From NCBI RefSeq assembly GCF_024707505.1, contig NZ_CP102604.1, positions 2,666,001 to 2,730,000 on the forward strand: a DNA stretch of 64,000 nt, in the 5' to 3' direction. The notes below the pieces were generated by a model. That model did no database searches and was not told where the DNA came from. It was given only the letters and a program-made list of their open reading frames with translations. Source of the DNA: Pantoea sp. SOD02 (GTDB lineage: Bacteria > Pseudomonadota > Gammaproteobacteria > Enterobacterales > Enterobacteriaceae). Positions 1 through 7,663 of the stretch are shown piece by piece (positions within the stretch are counted from its first letter, which is position 1; every line of letters begins with the position of its first letter). A program made the translations under genes and the position numbers.

Positions 1-110
1 TGGCGATCTGTAAGAACATCGCTGAAGCGCATGACGGCAGCATCAGTGCGGATCACTCTGATTTAGGTGGACTGCAAATCACGCTAAACTTGCCGTATGT
101 TCCTCACTAG
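1..110 (+). CDS. baeS: BaeS sensor kinase, C-terminal end only (partial)
   Basis: The first 110 bases read in one frame to a TAG at 108-110. They encode the end of a histidine kinase ATPase domain (AICKNIAEAHDGS, then a GG-L-Q-ITLNLP strand), the usual last strand of HATPase_c. Its position directly in front of baeR identifies it as BaeS, the envelope-stress kinase that phosphorylates BaeR. The 5' part lies outside the window. The stop codon abuts the baeR start, so the two are surely co-translated. Confidence 0.88.
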   Translation, partial: AICKNIAEAHDGSISADHSDLGGLQITLNLPYVPH

Positions 111-827
111 ATGTCACTTATGAGCCCGGAAAATAGCGATCCTCTGATCCTTGTTGTTGAAGATGAACCCAAACTGGCGCAGCTGATGATTGATTATCTG
201 CAGGCGTCCAACTATCGCACGCACCACATTGCCGACGGTAACGAGGTGCTGAACTACGTACAGCAAACGCCGCCGGACCTGATGCTGCTGGATTTGATGC
301 TGCCCGGCCGCGATGGCTTAACGCTGTGCCGCGAAATTCGTCGTTTCTCCGAGCTGCCGATCATCATGGTGACCGCGCGTACCGAAGAGATTGATCGCCT
401 GCTGGGGCTGGAAATCGGTGCGGATGACTATATCTGCAAGCCGTTCAGCCCGCGTGAAGTGGTGGCGCGCGTCAAAACCATTTTGCGCCGCGTTAAACGT
501 TCGCCGGAAGAGGCGCAGCAGGAATCGCATCTGCATATCGATGAAAGCCGCTTTCAGGCCAGCTGGCGTGAACAGCAGCTGGAGCTGACGCCTGCGGAGT
601 TTCGTCTGCTGAAAACGCTGGCGCTGGAGCCGGGGAAAGTGTTCTCGCGCGAGCAGCTGCTCAATCATCTCTACGACGATTACCGCGTAGTCACCGATCG
701 CACCATCGACAGCCACATCAAAAATCTGCGCCGCAAGCTGGAAAGCCTCGATGCGGAACAGCCGTTTATCCGCGCGGTGTACGGCATGGGCTATCGCTGG
801 GAAGCGGACGTCTGCCGCTTGCTGTAG
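111..827 (+). CDS. baeR: BaeR, OmpR-family response regulator of envelope stress
   Basis: DNA-binding response regulator of the BaeSR system, which in E. coli activates mdtABC, acrD and spy on envelope damage. The 238 residues show a receiver domain (acidic pair E17/D18, phospho-acceptor D61 in LLDLMLPG, K110 in YICKPFSP) and a C-terminal winged helix with the transactivation region TPAEFRLL and [16 protein letters not shown]. The C-terminal half is nearly identical to E. coli BaeR as I recall it. The ATG at 111 follows the baeS stop without a visible Shine-Dalgarno, so translation is probably coupled; a second in-frame ATG at 120 is possible. E. coli yegP, which follows baeR there, is absent. 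Confidence 0.96.
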   Translation: MSLMSPENSDPLILVVEDEPKLAQLMIDYLQASNYRTHHIADGNEVLNYVQQTPPDLMLLDLMLPGRDGLTLCREIRRFSELPIIMVTARTEEIDRLLGLEIGADDYICKPFSPREVVARVKTILRRVKRSPEEAQQESHLHIDESRFQASWREQQLELTPAEFRLLKTLALEPGKVFSREQLLNHLYDDYRVVTDRTIDSHIKNLRRKLESLDAEQPFIRAVYGMGYRWEADVCRLL

Positions 828-843
828 CCTGCAACGGCTTACA

Positions 844-857
844 TTGATCCAGGTCAA
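844..857 (+). promoter_or_regulatory. FNR-like box upstream of trhP
   Basis: TTGAT-CCAG-GTCAA matches the FNR consensus TTGAT-N4-ATCAA at 9 of 10 positions. Its centre is about 70 bp upstream of the start expected from the TATAAT at 908-913, close to a class I activator position (-71.5). The site is seen; regulation by FNR is inferred. Confidence 0.5.
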
Positions 858-902
858 TTTACATCGGGTGCGGGTCTGCCTACAATTCCCCACCTTTTGC
901 AG

Positions 903-919
903 GGCCGTATAATACGGCC
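903..919 (+). promoter_or_regulatory. trhP promoter -10 inside a perfect palindrome
   Basis: A consensus TATAAT at 908-913 sits in the middle of a 17-bp palindrome with arms GGCCGTAT and ATACGGCC around one A. I see no good -35 hexamer at 16-18 bp, which would suit an activator-dependent promoter. It lies 54 bp upstream of the trhP ATG. Confidence 0.5.
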
Positions 920-972
920 GCTGCACCTGCCATCCACGATGGCATGCTGACCTGACATCAGTGAGAAAATCC

Positions 973-2340
973 ATGTTAAAACCTGAACTGCTTTCTCCAG
1001 CGGGATCGCTGAAGAATATGCGCTACGCCTTTGCCTACGGCGCTGACGCCGTCTATGCCGGCCAACCTCGCTACAGCCTGCGCGTACGCAACAACGAATT
1101 CACCCACGAAATTCTGGCCAAGGGCATTAATGAAGCCCATGAACTGGGTAAGAAATTCTACGTAGTGGTCAACATCGCCCCGCATAACGCCAAACTAAAA
1201 ACCTTTATCCGCGATCTCACTCCTGTGGTGGCGATGCAGCCGGACGCGCTGATCATGTCCGATCCCGGTCTGATTATGCTGGTGCGTGAAGCCTTCCCGC
1301 AGATGCCGATTCATCTGTCGGTGCAGGCCAACGCGGTTAACTGGGCGACGGTGAAATTCTGGCAGCAAATGGGACTGACGCGGGTGATTCTGTCGCGTGA
1401 GCTGTCGCTGGATGAGATCGCCGAAATCCGCCAGCAGGTGCCGGAAATGGAGATTGAGATCTTCGTACACGGCGCGCTGTGCATGGCTTATTCCGGCCGC
1501 TGCCTGCTCTCCGGCTACCTCAACAAACGTGATCCCAACCAGGGAACCTGCACCAACGCCTGCCGCTGGGAATATAAAGTGGAAGAAGGCAAGCAGGACG
1601 AGGTTGGCAATATTGTCGGATTCCATGAACCGGTTAAGGTGCAAGAGCCCACGCTCGGCGTTGGTGCGACCACTGACCGCGTGTTCCTGCTGGAAGAGAA
1701 GATGAAACCGGGTGAAGTGATGAGCGCCTTCGAGGATGAACACGGCACCTACATCATGAACTCAAAAGATCTGCGCGCGGTGGCGCACGTTGAACGTCTC
1801 AGTCAAATGGGCGTGCATTCGCTGAAAATTGAAGGCCGCACCAAATCCTTCTATTACTGTGCGCGCACCGCGCAGGTTTATCGTCGCGCTATCGACGATG
1901 CCGCTGCGGGTAAACCGTTCGACCCGGCGCTGCTGGAGACGCTGGAAGGTCTGGCACATCGCGGTTACACCGAAGGTTTCCTGCGTCGTCACACCCATGA
2001 CAGCTATCAGAACTACGAGCAAGGTTTCTCCATTTCCGAGCGCCAGCAGTTTGTCGGCGAATTTACTGGCGAGCGTCGCGGTGACTGGGCGCAGATTGCG
2101 GTGAAGAACAAGTTTATGCTCGGGGATTCTGTCGAGATCATGACGCCAGAAGGCAACCTCAACTGCACGCTTGAAACCATGCAGAACGATAAAGGATCGG
2201 CGGTAGACGTGGCGCCAGGCGATGGGCATCGCGTGTGGATCCCGGTACCGGAATCGGTCAACCTCGCCTTTGCCCTGCTGTTGCGTAACTTCACCGATGG
2301 CAACAGCACCTACGATCCACATGGGAAAAATCGCACTTAA
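973..2340 (+). CDS. trhP: TrhP (YegQ), U32-family protein for tRNA 5-hydroxyuridine formation
   Basis: TrhP makes 5-hydroxyuridine at wobble U34 of several tRNAs by the prephenate-dependent route, alongside the oxygen-dependent TrhO (family knowledge). The 455-residue product matches E. coli YegQ closely along its length, including MLKPELLSPAG at the N-terminus, the U32 signature region EIFVHGALCMAYSGRCLLS and the CxxxC of GTCTNACRWE, with cysteines thought to hold an Fe-S cluster. I take the ATG at 973, not the GTG at 961, because the YegQ family starts at MxKPELLSPAG. It appears to be monocistronic, followed by the CyaR gene. The FNR-like box upstream would fit an oxygen-independent modification route. 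Confidence 0.95.
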   Translation: MLKPELLSPAGSLKNMRYAFAYGADAVYAGQPRYSLRVRNNEFTHEILAKGINEAHELGKKFYVVVNIAPHNAKLKTFIRDLTPVVAMQPDALIMSDPGLIMLVREAFPQMPIHLSVQANAVNWATVKFWQQMGLTRVILSRELSLDEIAEIRQQVPEMEIEIFVHGALCMAYSGRCLLSGYLNKRDPNQGTCTNACRWEYKVEEGKQDEVGNIVGFHEPVKVQEPTLGVGATTDRVFLLEEKMKPGEVMSAFEDEHGTYIMNSKDLRAVAHVERLSQMGVHSLKIEGRTKSFYYCARTAQVYRRAIDDAAAGKPFDPALLETLEGLAHRGYTEGFLRRHTHDSYQNYEQGFSISERQQFVGEFTGERRGDWAQIAVKNKFMLGDSVEIMTPEGNLNCTLETMQNDKGSAVDVAPGDGHRVWIPVPESVNLAFALLLRNFTDGNSTYDPHGKNRT

Positions 2341-2359
2341 TGAAAAGATTTCGGCGAAG

Positions 2360-2402
2360 TTAGATTAGGATCACAGACCACCTCTTCGCCTCGCTTTAGA
2401 AT
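2360..2402 (+). promoter_or_regulatory. cyaR promoter with CRP site
   Basis: TTAGA-N6-TCACA at 2360-2375 is a CRP half-consensus with one perfect arm. A TAGAAT -10 lies at 2397-2402. The site centre (2367.5) is about 42 bp before the predicted RNA start near 2410, the class II spacing. E. coli CyaR is strictly CRP-cAMP activated, so the arrangement fits. Confidence 0.7.
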
Positions 2403-2409
2403 CCCGCCT

Positions 2410-2492
2410 GCTGCTAACGAGTAAGAATAAAAGCAGGTAGTACCAGGAACCACCTCATTCACCCGCCCGGCTCCCCCGTGCGGGTTTTCTTT
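2410..2492 (+). ncRNA. cyaR: CyaR (RyeE) Hfq-dependent small RNA
   Basis: Between trhP and yegS, the position of CyaR in E. coli, the sequence contains the conserved CyaR core TACCAGGAACCACCTC (2441-2456). This unpaired seed pairs with ribosome-binding sites of targets such as ompX, nadE and luxS (known for E. coli). It is followed by a Rho-independent terminator: ACCCGC (2461-2466), loop, GCGGGT (2480-2485) and a T-rich tract to about 2496. The 5' end near 2410 is inferred from the promoter and from alignment to the 87-nt E. coli RNA. The seed is exact while the 5' third differs, typical for this RNA. Confidence 0.9.
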
Positions 2493-2588
2493 TTTCTACG
2501 CCACCCAATTTTTCGTCGCCCGCCGATAAAGTTCTCTCCCCGGCTATGCTATAACCTGTGCTCTGTAACTCGCATCAAGGAACTGATA

Positions 2589-3488
2589 ATGCAAAACAAA
2601 CCGCTGACGCTGCTGATCCTCAATGGGAAAGGCGCAGGTAATGAAGATTTGCGCGCTGCGGTGAATACGCTGCGTGATGAAGGCTTTAATCTGGCGGTGC
2701 GCGTCACCTGGGAAAAGGGGGATGGCGATCGTTATGTTCAGGAAGCGGTTGATTTGCAGGCAGAAACCGTGGTGGCCGGCGGCGGCGATGGCACCATCAA
2801 TGAAATCGCGACCGCGCTGGCGCGCTTGCCCGAGCAGCAACGTCCGGCGCTGGGCATTTTACCGCTCGGCACCGCCAACGATTTCGCCACCAGCGTCGGT
2901 ATTCCGGAAGGGATGGAACCGGCTTTACGCTTAGCGTTGGTGGGAAAAGCGACAACCATCGATTTGGCGCGGGTGAACGGCGATCGCTACTTTATCAATA
3001 TGGCGACCGGCGGATTTGGCACGCGCATCACCACCGAAACCCCCGAAAAGCTGAAATCGGCGCTCGGCGGCGTATCGTACTTTATTCATGGATTGATGCG
3101 CGTTGATGCGCTGAAACCGGATCGCTGTGAAATCAGCGGACCCGGCTTCAACTGGCAAGGCGATGCGCTGGTGATAGGCATTGGCAATGGACGTCAGGCC
3201 GGCGGCGGGCAAAAGCTCTGCCCGGATGCGCTGATTAATGATGGCCAGCTCAATCTCAGCATCGTTACCGCGCAAGAGCTGCTGCCCACGTTGCTACATT
3301 CCCTGACGCGTGATGATGAAAATCCGAATATCGTCAGCGCGCAGTTGCAGTCGCTTACCATCCGTTCACCGCATGAGATGACGTTTAATCTGGATGGTGA
3401 ACCACTGACCGGAAGTGAGTTTGAGATTGAAGTGATGGCGGGCGCACTGAGCTGCCGCTTGCCGCCGCAATGCCCGTTATTAGCGTGA
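2589..3488 (+). CDS. yegS: YegS, diacylglycerol/lipid kinase family
   Basis: A 299-residue protein equal in length to E. coli YegS, a soluble Mg-dependent lipid kinase with activity on phosphatidylglycerol in vitro (family knowledge). Visible motifs are the nucleotide-binding GGGDGTINE (about residues 60-68), LGTANDFA (about 92-99) and the C-terminal LDGEPL, all hallmarks of the DAGK catalytic fold. I use the ATG at 2589 ([14 protein letters not shown]) and not the upstream ATG at 2478. The longer N-terminus would be translated from the CyaR terminator and matches nothing in the family. AAGGAACTGATA precedes the chosen ATG. The gene ends 8 bp before a palindromic repeat that probably terminates both convergent genes. 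Confidence 0.94.
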   Translation: MQNKPLTLLILNGKGAGNEDLRAAVNTLRDEGFNLAVRVTWEKGDGDRYVQEAVDLQAETVVAGGGDGTINEIATALARLPEQQRPALGILPLGTANDFATSVGIPEGMEPALRLALVGKATTIDLARVNGDRYFINMATGGFGTRITTETPEKLKSALGGVSYFIHGLMRVDALKPDRCEISGPGFNWQGDALVIGIGNGRQAGGGQKLCPDALINDGQLNLSIVTAQELLPTLLHSLTRDDENPNIVSAQLQSLTIRSPHEMTFNLDGEPLTGSEFEIEVMAGALSCRLPPQCPLLA

Positions 3489-3496
3489 TTTTTCGC

Positions 3497-3518
3497 GGGT
3501 CGCCAATCATGGCGACCC
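3497..3518. repeat. REP-like palindrome (copy 1)
   Basis: GGGTCGCCA-ATCA-TGGCGACCC, a 9-bp perfect inverted repeat between the convergent ends of yegS and the oxidoreductase gene. It belongs to the dispersed palindrome family found at eight places in this window and could act as a bidirectional terminator here. Confidence 0.8.
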
Positions 3519-3528
3519 GGTTTCTGAT

Positions 3529-4650
3529 TTACACCTTCATCCAGCGGCGTTCCAGCGCGGAAACCGCTACCGCTTCCAGCACCTTCTGCACCTGCAATCC
3601 TTCGGCGAAATCTGGCCACATGCGATCGCCAGCGGCAATGCCATTGATCAAATCGCGGATTTCAACGGTTTTCTGATCGTTGAAACCGATGCCGTGTCCG
3701 GCAGAAACGCAGAAATTGGCGTAATCCGGATGTGCCGGACCGGTCAAAATGGTTTTGAAACCCTGACGTCCTGCCGGTTCATCGTGAATGTACAACTCCA
3801 GCTCGGCCATACGTTCCTGGGTATAACGCAGCGTGCCTTTAGTACCGGTGACCACATAGGTCAGGCCCATTTTGCTGCCGCAGGCGATACGCGAGGTTTC
3901 AAACACGCCGTGCGCACCGTTTTTAAAGCGCAGCAAGGCGCTGGCCTGATCTTCGTTTTCCACCGGCAGCAGGCGCGACGTGTCTTTCGGGTCCGGACGC
4001 TCTTTTATCACCGTCATCATATCGCCGCTGACTTCTTCAATATCACCGACCAGATAGTGCGCCATATTCACAATGTGCGCAGCGAGGTCGCCTAACGCGC
4101 CTAATCCCGCTAGCGCTTTCTGGCAGTGCCAGTCGAGTGGGGTTTCTGGACGCGCCAGATAATCTTCGTTGTGCGTGCCGTAGAAATGCACCACGTCGCC
4201 GATTTCACCGCGAGCGATAATCTCGCGTGCCAGCTGGCTGGTCGGGTTTTTCATGTAGTTGAAACCGACCAGCGTTTTCACGCCCGCCTGCTGCGCCGCT
4301 TGCACCATCTCTTCCGCATCGGCCACTGACAGCGATAACGGTTTCTCGGAGTAAACGTGCTTGCCGTTACGAATCGCTTCCAGCGCCATCTCTTTGTGCA
4401 GGAAGTTTGGCGCACAGATATCAACTACATCGATGTTCGGATCGCGTACCAGCTCACGCCAGTCGCCAGTAGAACGTGCAAAGCCAAAGGTTGCCGCTTG
4501 TTTCGCCGCCAGCTCTGGACTAACTTCCGCCAGCATCTCACGCACGATCTCGCCTTTCAGGGCAAAAACTGTGGGTGCCTGAGCGTAGGCAATTGCATGA
4601 CAACGACCGATGTAACCACTGCCAATCATACCGATTCTGACTTTGTTCAT
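3529..4650 (-). CDS. Gfo/Idh/MocA-family NAD(P)-dependent oxidoreductase
   Basis: A 373-residue dehydrogenase of the Gfo/Idh/MocA family. The N-terminal Rossmann motif GMIGSGYIGRCHA begins at about residue 6, the family EKPLSL signature follows at about residue 100, and the C-terminal alpha/beta substrate domain covers the rest. Members oxidise sugars, inositols or amino sugars; the substrate cannot be told from sequence. The start is the ATG at 4650 (MNKVRIG), preceded by CAGGA at a good distance; upstream in-frame codons do not resemble the family. It is monocistronic and converges on yegS. A candidate CRP site lies about 150 bp upstream, suggesting catabolite control. Confidence 0.9.
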   Translation of the reverse strand: MNKVRIGMIGSGYIGRCHAIAYAQAPTVFALKGEIVREMLAEVSPELAAKQAATFGFARSTGDWRELVRDPNIDVVDICAPNFLHKEMALEAIRNGKHVYSEKPLSLSVADAEEMVQAAQQAGVKTLVGFNYMKNPTSQLAREIIARGEIGDVVHFYGTHNEDYLARPETPLDWHCQKALAGLGALGDLAAHIVNMAHYLVGDIEEVSGDMMTVIKERPDPKDTSRLLPVENEDQASALLRFKNGAHGVFETSRIACGSKMGLTYVVTGTKGTLRYTQERMAELELYIHDEPAGRQGFKTILTGPAHPDYANFCVSAGHGIGFNDQKTVEIRDLINGIAAGDRMWPDFAEGLQVQKVLEAVAVSALERRWMKV

Positions 4651-4794
4651 GACTAATCCTGCATTCGGGTAAGAGTTGATGTGGAATATATGTTTCGCTT
4701 TTTGCCCCGACAACGGTGAAATGAAATATCTGTGATCATGCATGCGAGGTATCTGACAAAATCGACAAATCAGAATGTAATTTTGCATAGAGTT

Positions 4795-4810
4795 AGTGAT
4801 CATCATCACA
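4795..4810 (-). promoter_or_regulatory. Candidate CRP site upstream of the oxidoreductase gene
   Basis: Read on the minus strand, TGTGA-TGATGA-TCACT matches the CRP consensus at 9 of 10 positions. The 306-bp gap from 4651 to 4956 otherwise holds only the leaders of the flanking transcripts and the tRNA promoter. Confidence 0.45.
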
Positions 4811-4909
4811 AAACCGATTCTGTCAGCCGTAATTTTGCCGCGCTGAGTTCGCTTATAGCGTGCAATTGACGCTTTATTCAGCAGTCAGAAAGAATTGTGA
4901 AAAAGAGTT

Positions 4910-4938
4910 TTGACAAGGTGAGGTCTGCTCGATAATAT
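4910..4938 (+). promoter_or_regulatory. tRNA-Asn promoter
   Basis: A consensus TTGACA -35 (4910-4915), 17-bp spacer, and TAATAT -10 (4933-4938; the overlapping GATAAT is an alternative at 15 bp). A GC-rich discriminator (GCGCCCC) follows, typical of stringently controlled stable-RNA promoters. The mature tRNA begins 18 bp downstream. Confidence 0.8.
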
Positions 4939-4956
4939 GCGCCCCGTTCAAACGAT

Positions 4957-5032
4957 TCCTCTGTAGTTCAGTCGGTAGAACGGCGGACTGTTAATCCGTA
5001 TGTCACTGGTTCGAGTCCAGTCAGAGGAGCCA
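4957..5032 (+). tRNA. tRNA-Asn (anticodon GTT)
   Basis: A 76-nt cloverleaf with a 7-bp acceptor stem (TCCTCTG / CAGAGGA), D arm with GTTCAGTCGGTAGA, anticodon loop CTGTTAA with GTT at 4990-4992, T arm GGTTCGAGTCC and encoded CCA (5030-5032). It appears identical to the E. coli asn tRNA as recalled. Its own promoter precedes it and a strong terminator follows. tRNA-Asn genes are common integration sites, but no integrase or att repeat is adjacent. Confidence 0.98.
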
Positions 5033-5040
5033 AATTTAAA

Positions 5041-5080
5041 AAACCCGCTCAGGGAAACCTGAGCGGGTTTTTGTCTTTTT
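5041..5080 (+). terminator. Rho-independent terminator of tRNA-Asn
   Basis: A 13-bp perfect stem (AAACCCGCTCAGG with its complement at 5058-5070) closed by a GAAA tetraloop and followed by a T-rich tract (TTGTCTTTTT). Confidence 0.93.
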
Positions 5081-5082
5081 GG

Positions 5083-5132
5083 GGTCGCCATTTAGGGTGA
5101 CCGCAATTCCCTGGTCGCCATGAATGGCGACC
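5083..5132. repeat. REP-like palindrome pair (copy 2)
   Basis: Two units in tandem. A degenerate one at 5083-5102 keeps only GGTC/GACC ends and a few inner pairs. A perfect one at 5113-5132 has GGTCGCCAT-GA-ATGGCGACC, followed by CTACGTAA. The pair lies between the tRNA terminator and the rspB promoter. Confidence 0.8.
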
Positions 5133-5149
5133 CTACGTAACTTTTCCTC

Positions 5150-5165
5150 TGTGATTCTGTTCACA
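5150..5165 (+). promoter_or_regulatory. Consensus CRP site of the rspB operon
   Basis: TGTGA-TTCTGT-TCACA is a perfect 10/10 CRP core. A TATGGT hexamer at 5185-5190 would place the start near 5197, giving class II spacing of about 40 bp. Catabolite activation of the rsp genes is inferred. Confidence 0.75.
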
Positions 5166-5240
5166 ACTCTGCAACGCCGACTTGTATGGTAGTATTAGTG
5201 CGCGTATTTTTTCATCATTGCATTCCCGTTGGAGTAGATG

Positions 5241-6251
5241 ATGAAAAGTGTAGTGATAGAGCAACCGGGTGAATTGGTATTGGCTGAGCGTCCGCTGCCG
5301 CAACCCGCTGCAGGTGAAGTACGCGTGAAGGTGCAGTTTGCCAGCATCTGCGGTTCCGACGTGCATATCTGGCACGGTCACAATCCTTTCGCCAAATATC
5401 CGCGCGTGATTGGTCACGAATTTTTTGGCCTGATCGATGCGGTCGGCGCTGACGTTGCCGCCAGCCGCATTGGCGAGCGCGTAGCGGTCGATCCGGTTGT
5501 CAGCTGCGGTCACTGCTATCCCTGCTCCATTGGTCGCCCAAACGTCTGCAAAGAGTTACAGGTCATTGGTGTGCACCGCGACGGCGGCTTTAGCGAATAT
5601 GCCGTCGCACCGGCTAAAAACGCCTTCCGCCTGCCGGATAGCATTCCCGACAAACTTGCCAGCATGGTCGAACCTTTCACCATCGCGGCCAATATCACCG
5701 CCTTCCTCAAACCACAGCCAAACGATGTAGCGCTGATTTACGGTGCCGGTCCAATGGGCCTCACCGCCATTCAGGTGCTGAAAGGCGTGTATGGCGTTGA
5801 ACAGGTATTGGTGGTTGATCGCCTGCCAGAACGTCTGGCGCTGGCGCAGGAAAACGGTGCCGATCAGGTGTTCAACAATAGCGAGATTCCGTTAGCCGCG
5901 CAGCTGGAAGGCGTGCAGCCGACGCTGATTATTGATGCCGCCTGCCATCCAACGATTCTGGCCGAAGCCGCCGCCCTCGCCTCACCGGCGGCGCGTATTG
6001 GCCTGCTGGGCTTTTCTGGCGAGACGTGCAGCATTACGCAGCAAAGTCTCACCAGTAAAGAGCTGTCGCTGTTCACCTCGCGTCTCAACAGCAATCGCTT
6101 CCCGCAGGTGATTGAGTGGATTGAGCAAGGCCAGATCCAGCCGGAGAAACTGGTAACGCACTATTTCCCGCTGGCCGAGGTTGAGCAAGCCATGACGCTG
6201 TTCGAAAAAGATCCCCGCACCTGCTGCAAAGTGATCCTACAAATGGGTTAA
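5241..6251 (+). CDS. rspB: RspB-like zinc-dependent alcohol dehydrogenase
   Basis: Medium-chain Zn dehydrogenase of 336 residues, closely similar to E. coli RspB through the motifs CGSD, HNPFAKYPRVIGHEFFG and VDPVVSCGHCYPC (catalytic and structural zinc ligands), and the Rossmann motif YGAGPMGLTAIQVLKG. RspB enzymes are thought to oxidise a C5 hydroxyl of hexonates such as L-gulonate or mannonate-type acids; the exact substrate is unproven. I choose the second ATG of ATGATG: GGAG at 5231-5234 is 6 bases from it and the family starts MKS. It heads a co-directional row with an MFS carrier and a ydfI-like dehydrogenase. Unlike E. coli, rspA (mannonate dehydratase family) does not follow. Confidence 0.9.
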   Translation: MKSVVIEQPGELVLAERPLPQPAAGEVRVKVQFASICGSDVHIWHGHNPFAKYPRVIGHEFFGLIDAVGADVAASRIGERVAVDPVVSCGHCYPCSIGRPNVCKELQVIGVHRDGGFSEYAVAPAKNAFRLPDSIPDKLASMVEPFTIAANITAFLKPQPNDVALIYGAGPMGLTAIQVLKGVYGVEQVLVVDRLPERLALAQENGADQVFNNSEIPLAAQLEGVQPTLIIDAACHPTILAEAAALASPAARIGLLGFSGETCSITQQSLTSKELSLFTSRLNSNRFPQVIEWIEQGQIQPEKLVTHYFPLAEVEQAMTLFEKDPRTCCKVILQMG

Positions 6252-6335
6252 GTTAACCCGCACACCAGGTGTCCCCATGCCGGTCCCTTACCCGCCGGCA
6301 TTATTACTATAAAAAATGACGATGACGGAGTTTCT

Positions 6336-7619
6336 ATGTTTAAGAACCTGCGCTGGACCCTCGTACTGCTGTTGTTCCTGGTGTTTATGATCAACTACCT
6401 TGATCGTATCGCCCTCTCTCTGACCGTACCGCTGGTGGAAAAAGACCTGATGATCAACGCCGAACAGTTCGGCATGATTTTCGGTAGCTTCTTCTTCGGT
6501 TATGCCCTGTTCAACTTCATCGGTGGCTTAGCGACCGATAAATTCGGCCCGACTATCGTTCTCGGCACCGCCGTTGGCATGTGGTCGCTGTTCTGCGGCC
6601 TGACCGCTATGGCGACCGGCTTCTGGTCGATGATGATCCTGCGCGTGCTGTTTGGCATGGCAGAAGGCCCAATCTCCGCCTCAGCGAACAAAGCGATTAA
6701 CGGCTGGTTCCCGAAAAAACAGGCCGCCACCGCGATGGGTTTACTCAGCTCGGGTTCACCGCTGGGTGGCGCCGTTGCCGGTCCGATTGTGGGTTATCTG
6801 GCGCTGTCGTTCGGCTGGCGTCCAGCGTTTGTGGTGATCGCCTCGATTGGTTTTGTCTGGCTGGCGCTGTGGTTCTTCTTCGCGTCCGATAACCCGGCGA
6901 AAAGTAAGCGCGTATCAGAGGAAGAGCGTGCCCTGGTGGAAAAACTGAAAGCCGAAGAACCGGCTGACGTGATCGACCCAAGCGGCAACGCGCACGGTTT
7001 GGGCTTCTATCTGCGCCAGCCAATCATCCTGGTCACCGCCTTTGCTTTCTTCTGCTACAACTACATTCTGTTCTTCTTCCTGAGCTGGTTCCCGGCGTAT
7101 CTGGTGCAGGCACACGGCCTCGACATCAAAGCGATGAGCATCACCACCATGATCCCGTGGATTGTTGGCTTCGTGGGCCTAGCACTGGGTGGCTGGATCT
7201 CCGATAAGATTTTCAACATCACCGGCAAGCTGCTGCTTTCACGAAAAATTGTGCTGGTGGTTTCACTTACCGCCGCCGCGATTTGCGTGGCGCTGGCAGG
7301 TACGATAAAAGAGGTCAACTCGGCGGTGATCATGATGTCGATCTCCATCTTCTTCCTCTACATCACCGGCGCGATTTACTGGGCGATCGTGCAGGATGTG
7401 GTGCATAAAAGCCGTGTCGGCAGCATCAGTGGCTTTATCCATCTGATTGGTAGCCTGTCAGGCGTAATCGGCCCGGTGGTGACTGGCTTCATCGTGCAGC
7501 ACTCTGGTAAGTTTGACAGCGCCTTCATCCTCGCGGGTGCGGTTGCTGGCGTCGGTGCGCTGCTGGTGCTGCTGGTAATTCGCGAACCCAAGGCCAACAA
7601 TAAACCGGTTTCAGTGTAA
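6336..7619 (+). CDS. MFS hexonate/hexuronate transporter (anion:cation symporter family)
   Basis: A 427-residue, 12-helix major facilitator. The N-terminus has the pattern of the ACS family (DgoT, GudP, ExuT): NYLDRIALSLTVPLV in helix 1, then GYALFNFIGG and the loop ATDKFGP. By family and context it should import a sugar acid with protons for the flanking RspB and YdfI-like dehydrogenases. It is not homologous to the YdfJ carrier found beside rspAB in E. coli, so a different transporter fills the slot. The ATG at 6336 follows GACGGAG. A gap of 84 bp separates it from rspB and 44 bp from the next gene. Confidence 0.87.
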   Translation: MFKNLRWTLVLLLFLVFMINYLDRIALSLTVPLVEKDLMINAEQFGMIFGSFFFGYALFNFIGGLATDKFGPTIVLGTAVGMWSLFCGLTAMATGFWSMMILRVLFGMAEGPISASANKAINGWFPKKQAATAMGLLSSGSPLGGAVAGPIVGYLALSFGWRPAFVVIASIGFVWLALWFFFASDNPAKSKRVSEEERALVEKLKAEEPADVIDPSGNAHGLGFYLRQPIILVTAFAFFCYNYILFFFLSWFPAYLVQAHGLDIKAMSITTMIPWIVGFVGLALGGWISDKIFNITGKLLLSRKIVLVVSLTAAAICVALAGTIKEVNSAVIMMSISIFFLYITGAIYWAIVQDVVHKSRVGSISGFIHLIGSLSGVIGPVVTGFIVQHSGKFDSAFILAGAVAGVGALLVLLVIREPKANNKPVSV

Positions 7620-7624
7620 ATCTC

Positions 7625-7645
7625 ATGGGGCGCTGAGCGCCCCAT
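7625..7645 (+). other. Intercistronic hairpin between MFS gene and ydfI-like gene
   Basis: A perfect 10-bp inverted repeat (ATGGGGCGCT-G-AGCGCCCCAT) directly after the MFS stop, without a T tract. It may stabilise the upstream mRNA or cause partial termination, lowering expression of the downstream gene. Confidence 0.6.
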
Positions 7646-7663
7646 TTGCCAAAAGGAATGATT

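Noticed and set aside
318..974. 218-residue minus-strand frame across baeR
   Set aside because: Opposite-strand shadow of baeR; composition (Gln/Arg/His-rich) and lack of motifs argue against a gene.
2478..2588. Longer yegS start
   Set aside because: The first 37 codons overlap the CyaR terminator and do not fit the YegS family length of 299.
4957..5032. tRNA-Asn as an island integration site
   Set aside because: No integrase gene, no direct repeat of the tRNA 3' end and no change in gene content typical of an island beside it.
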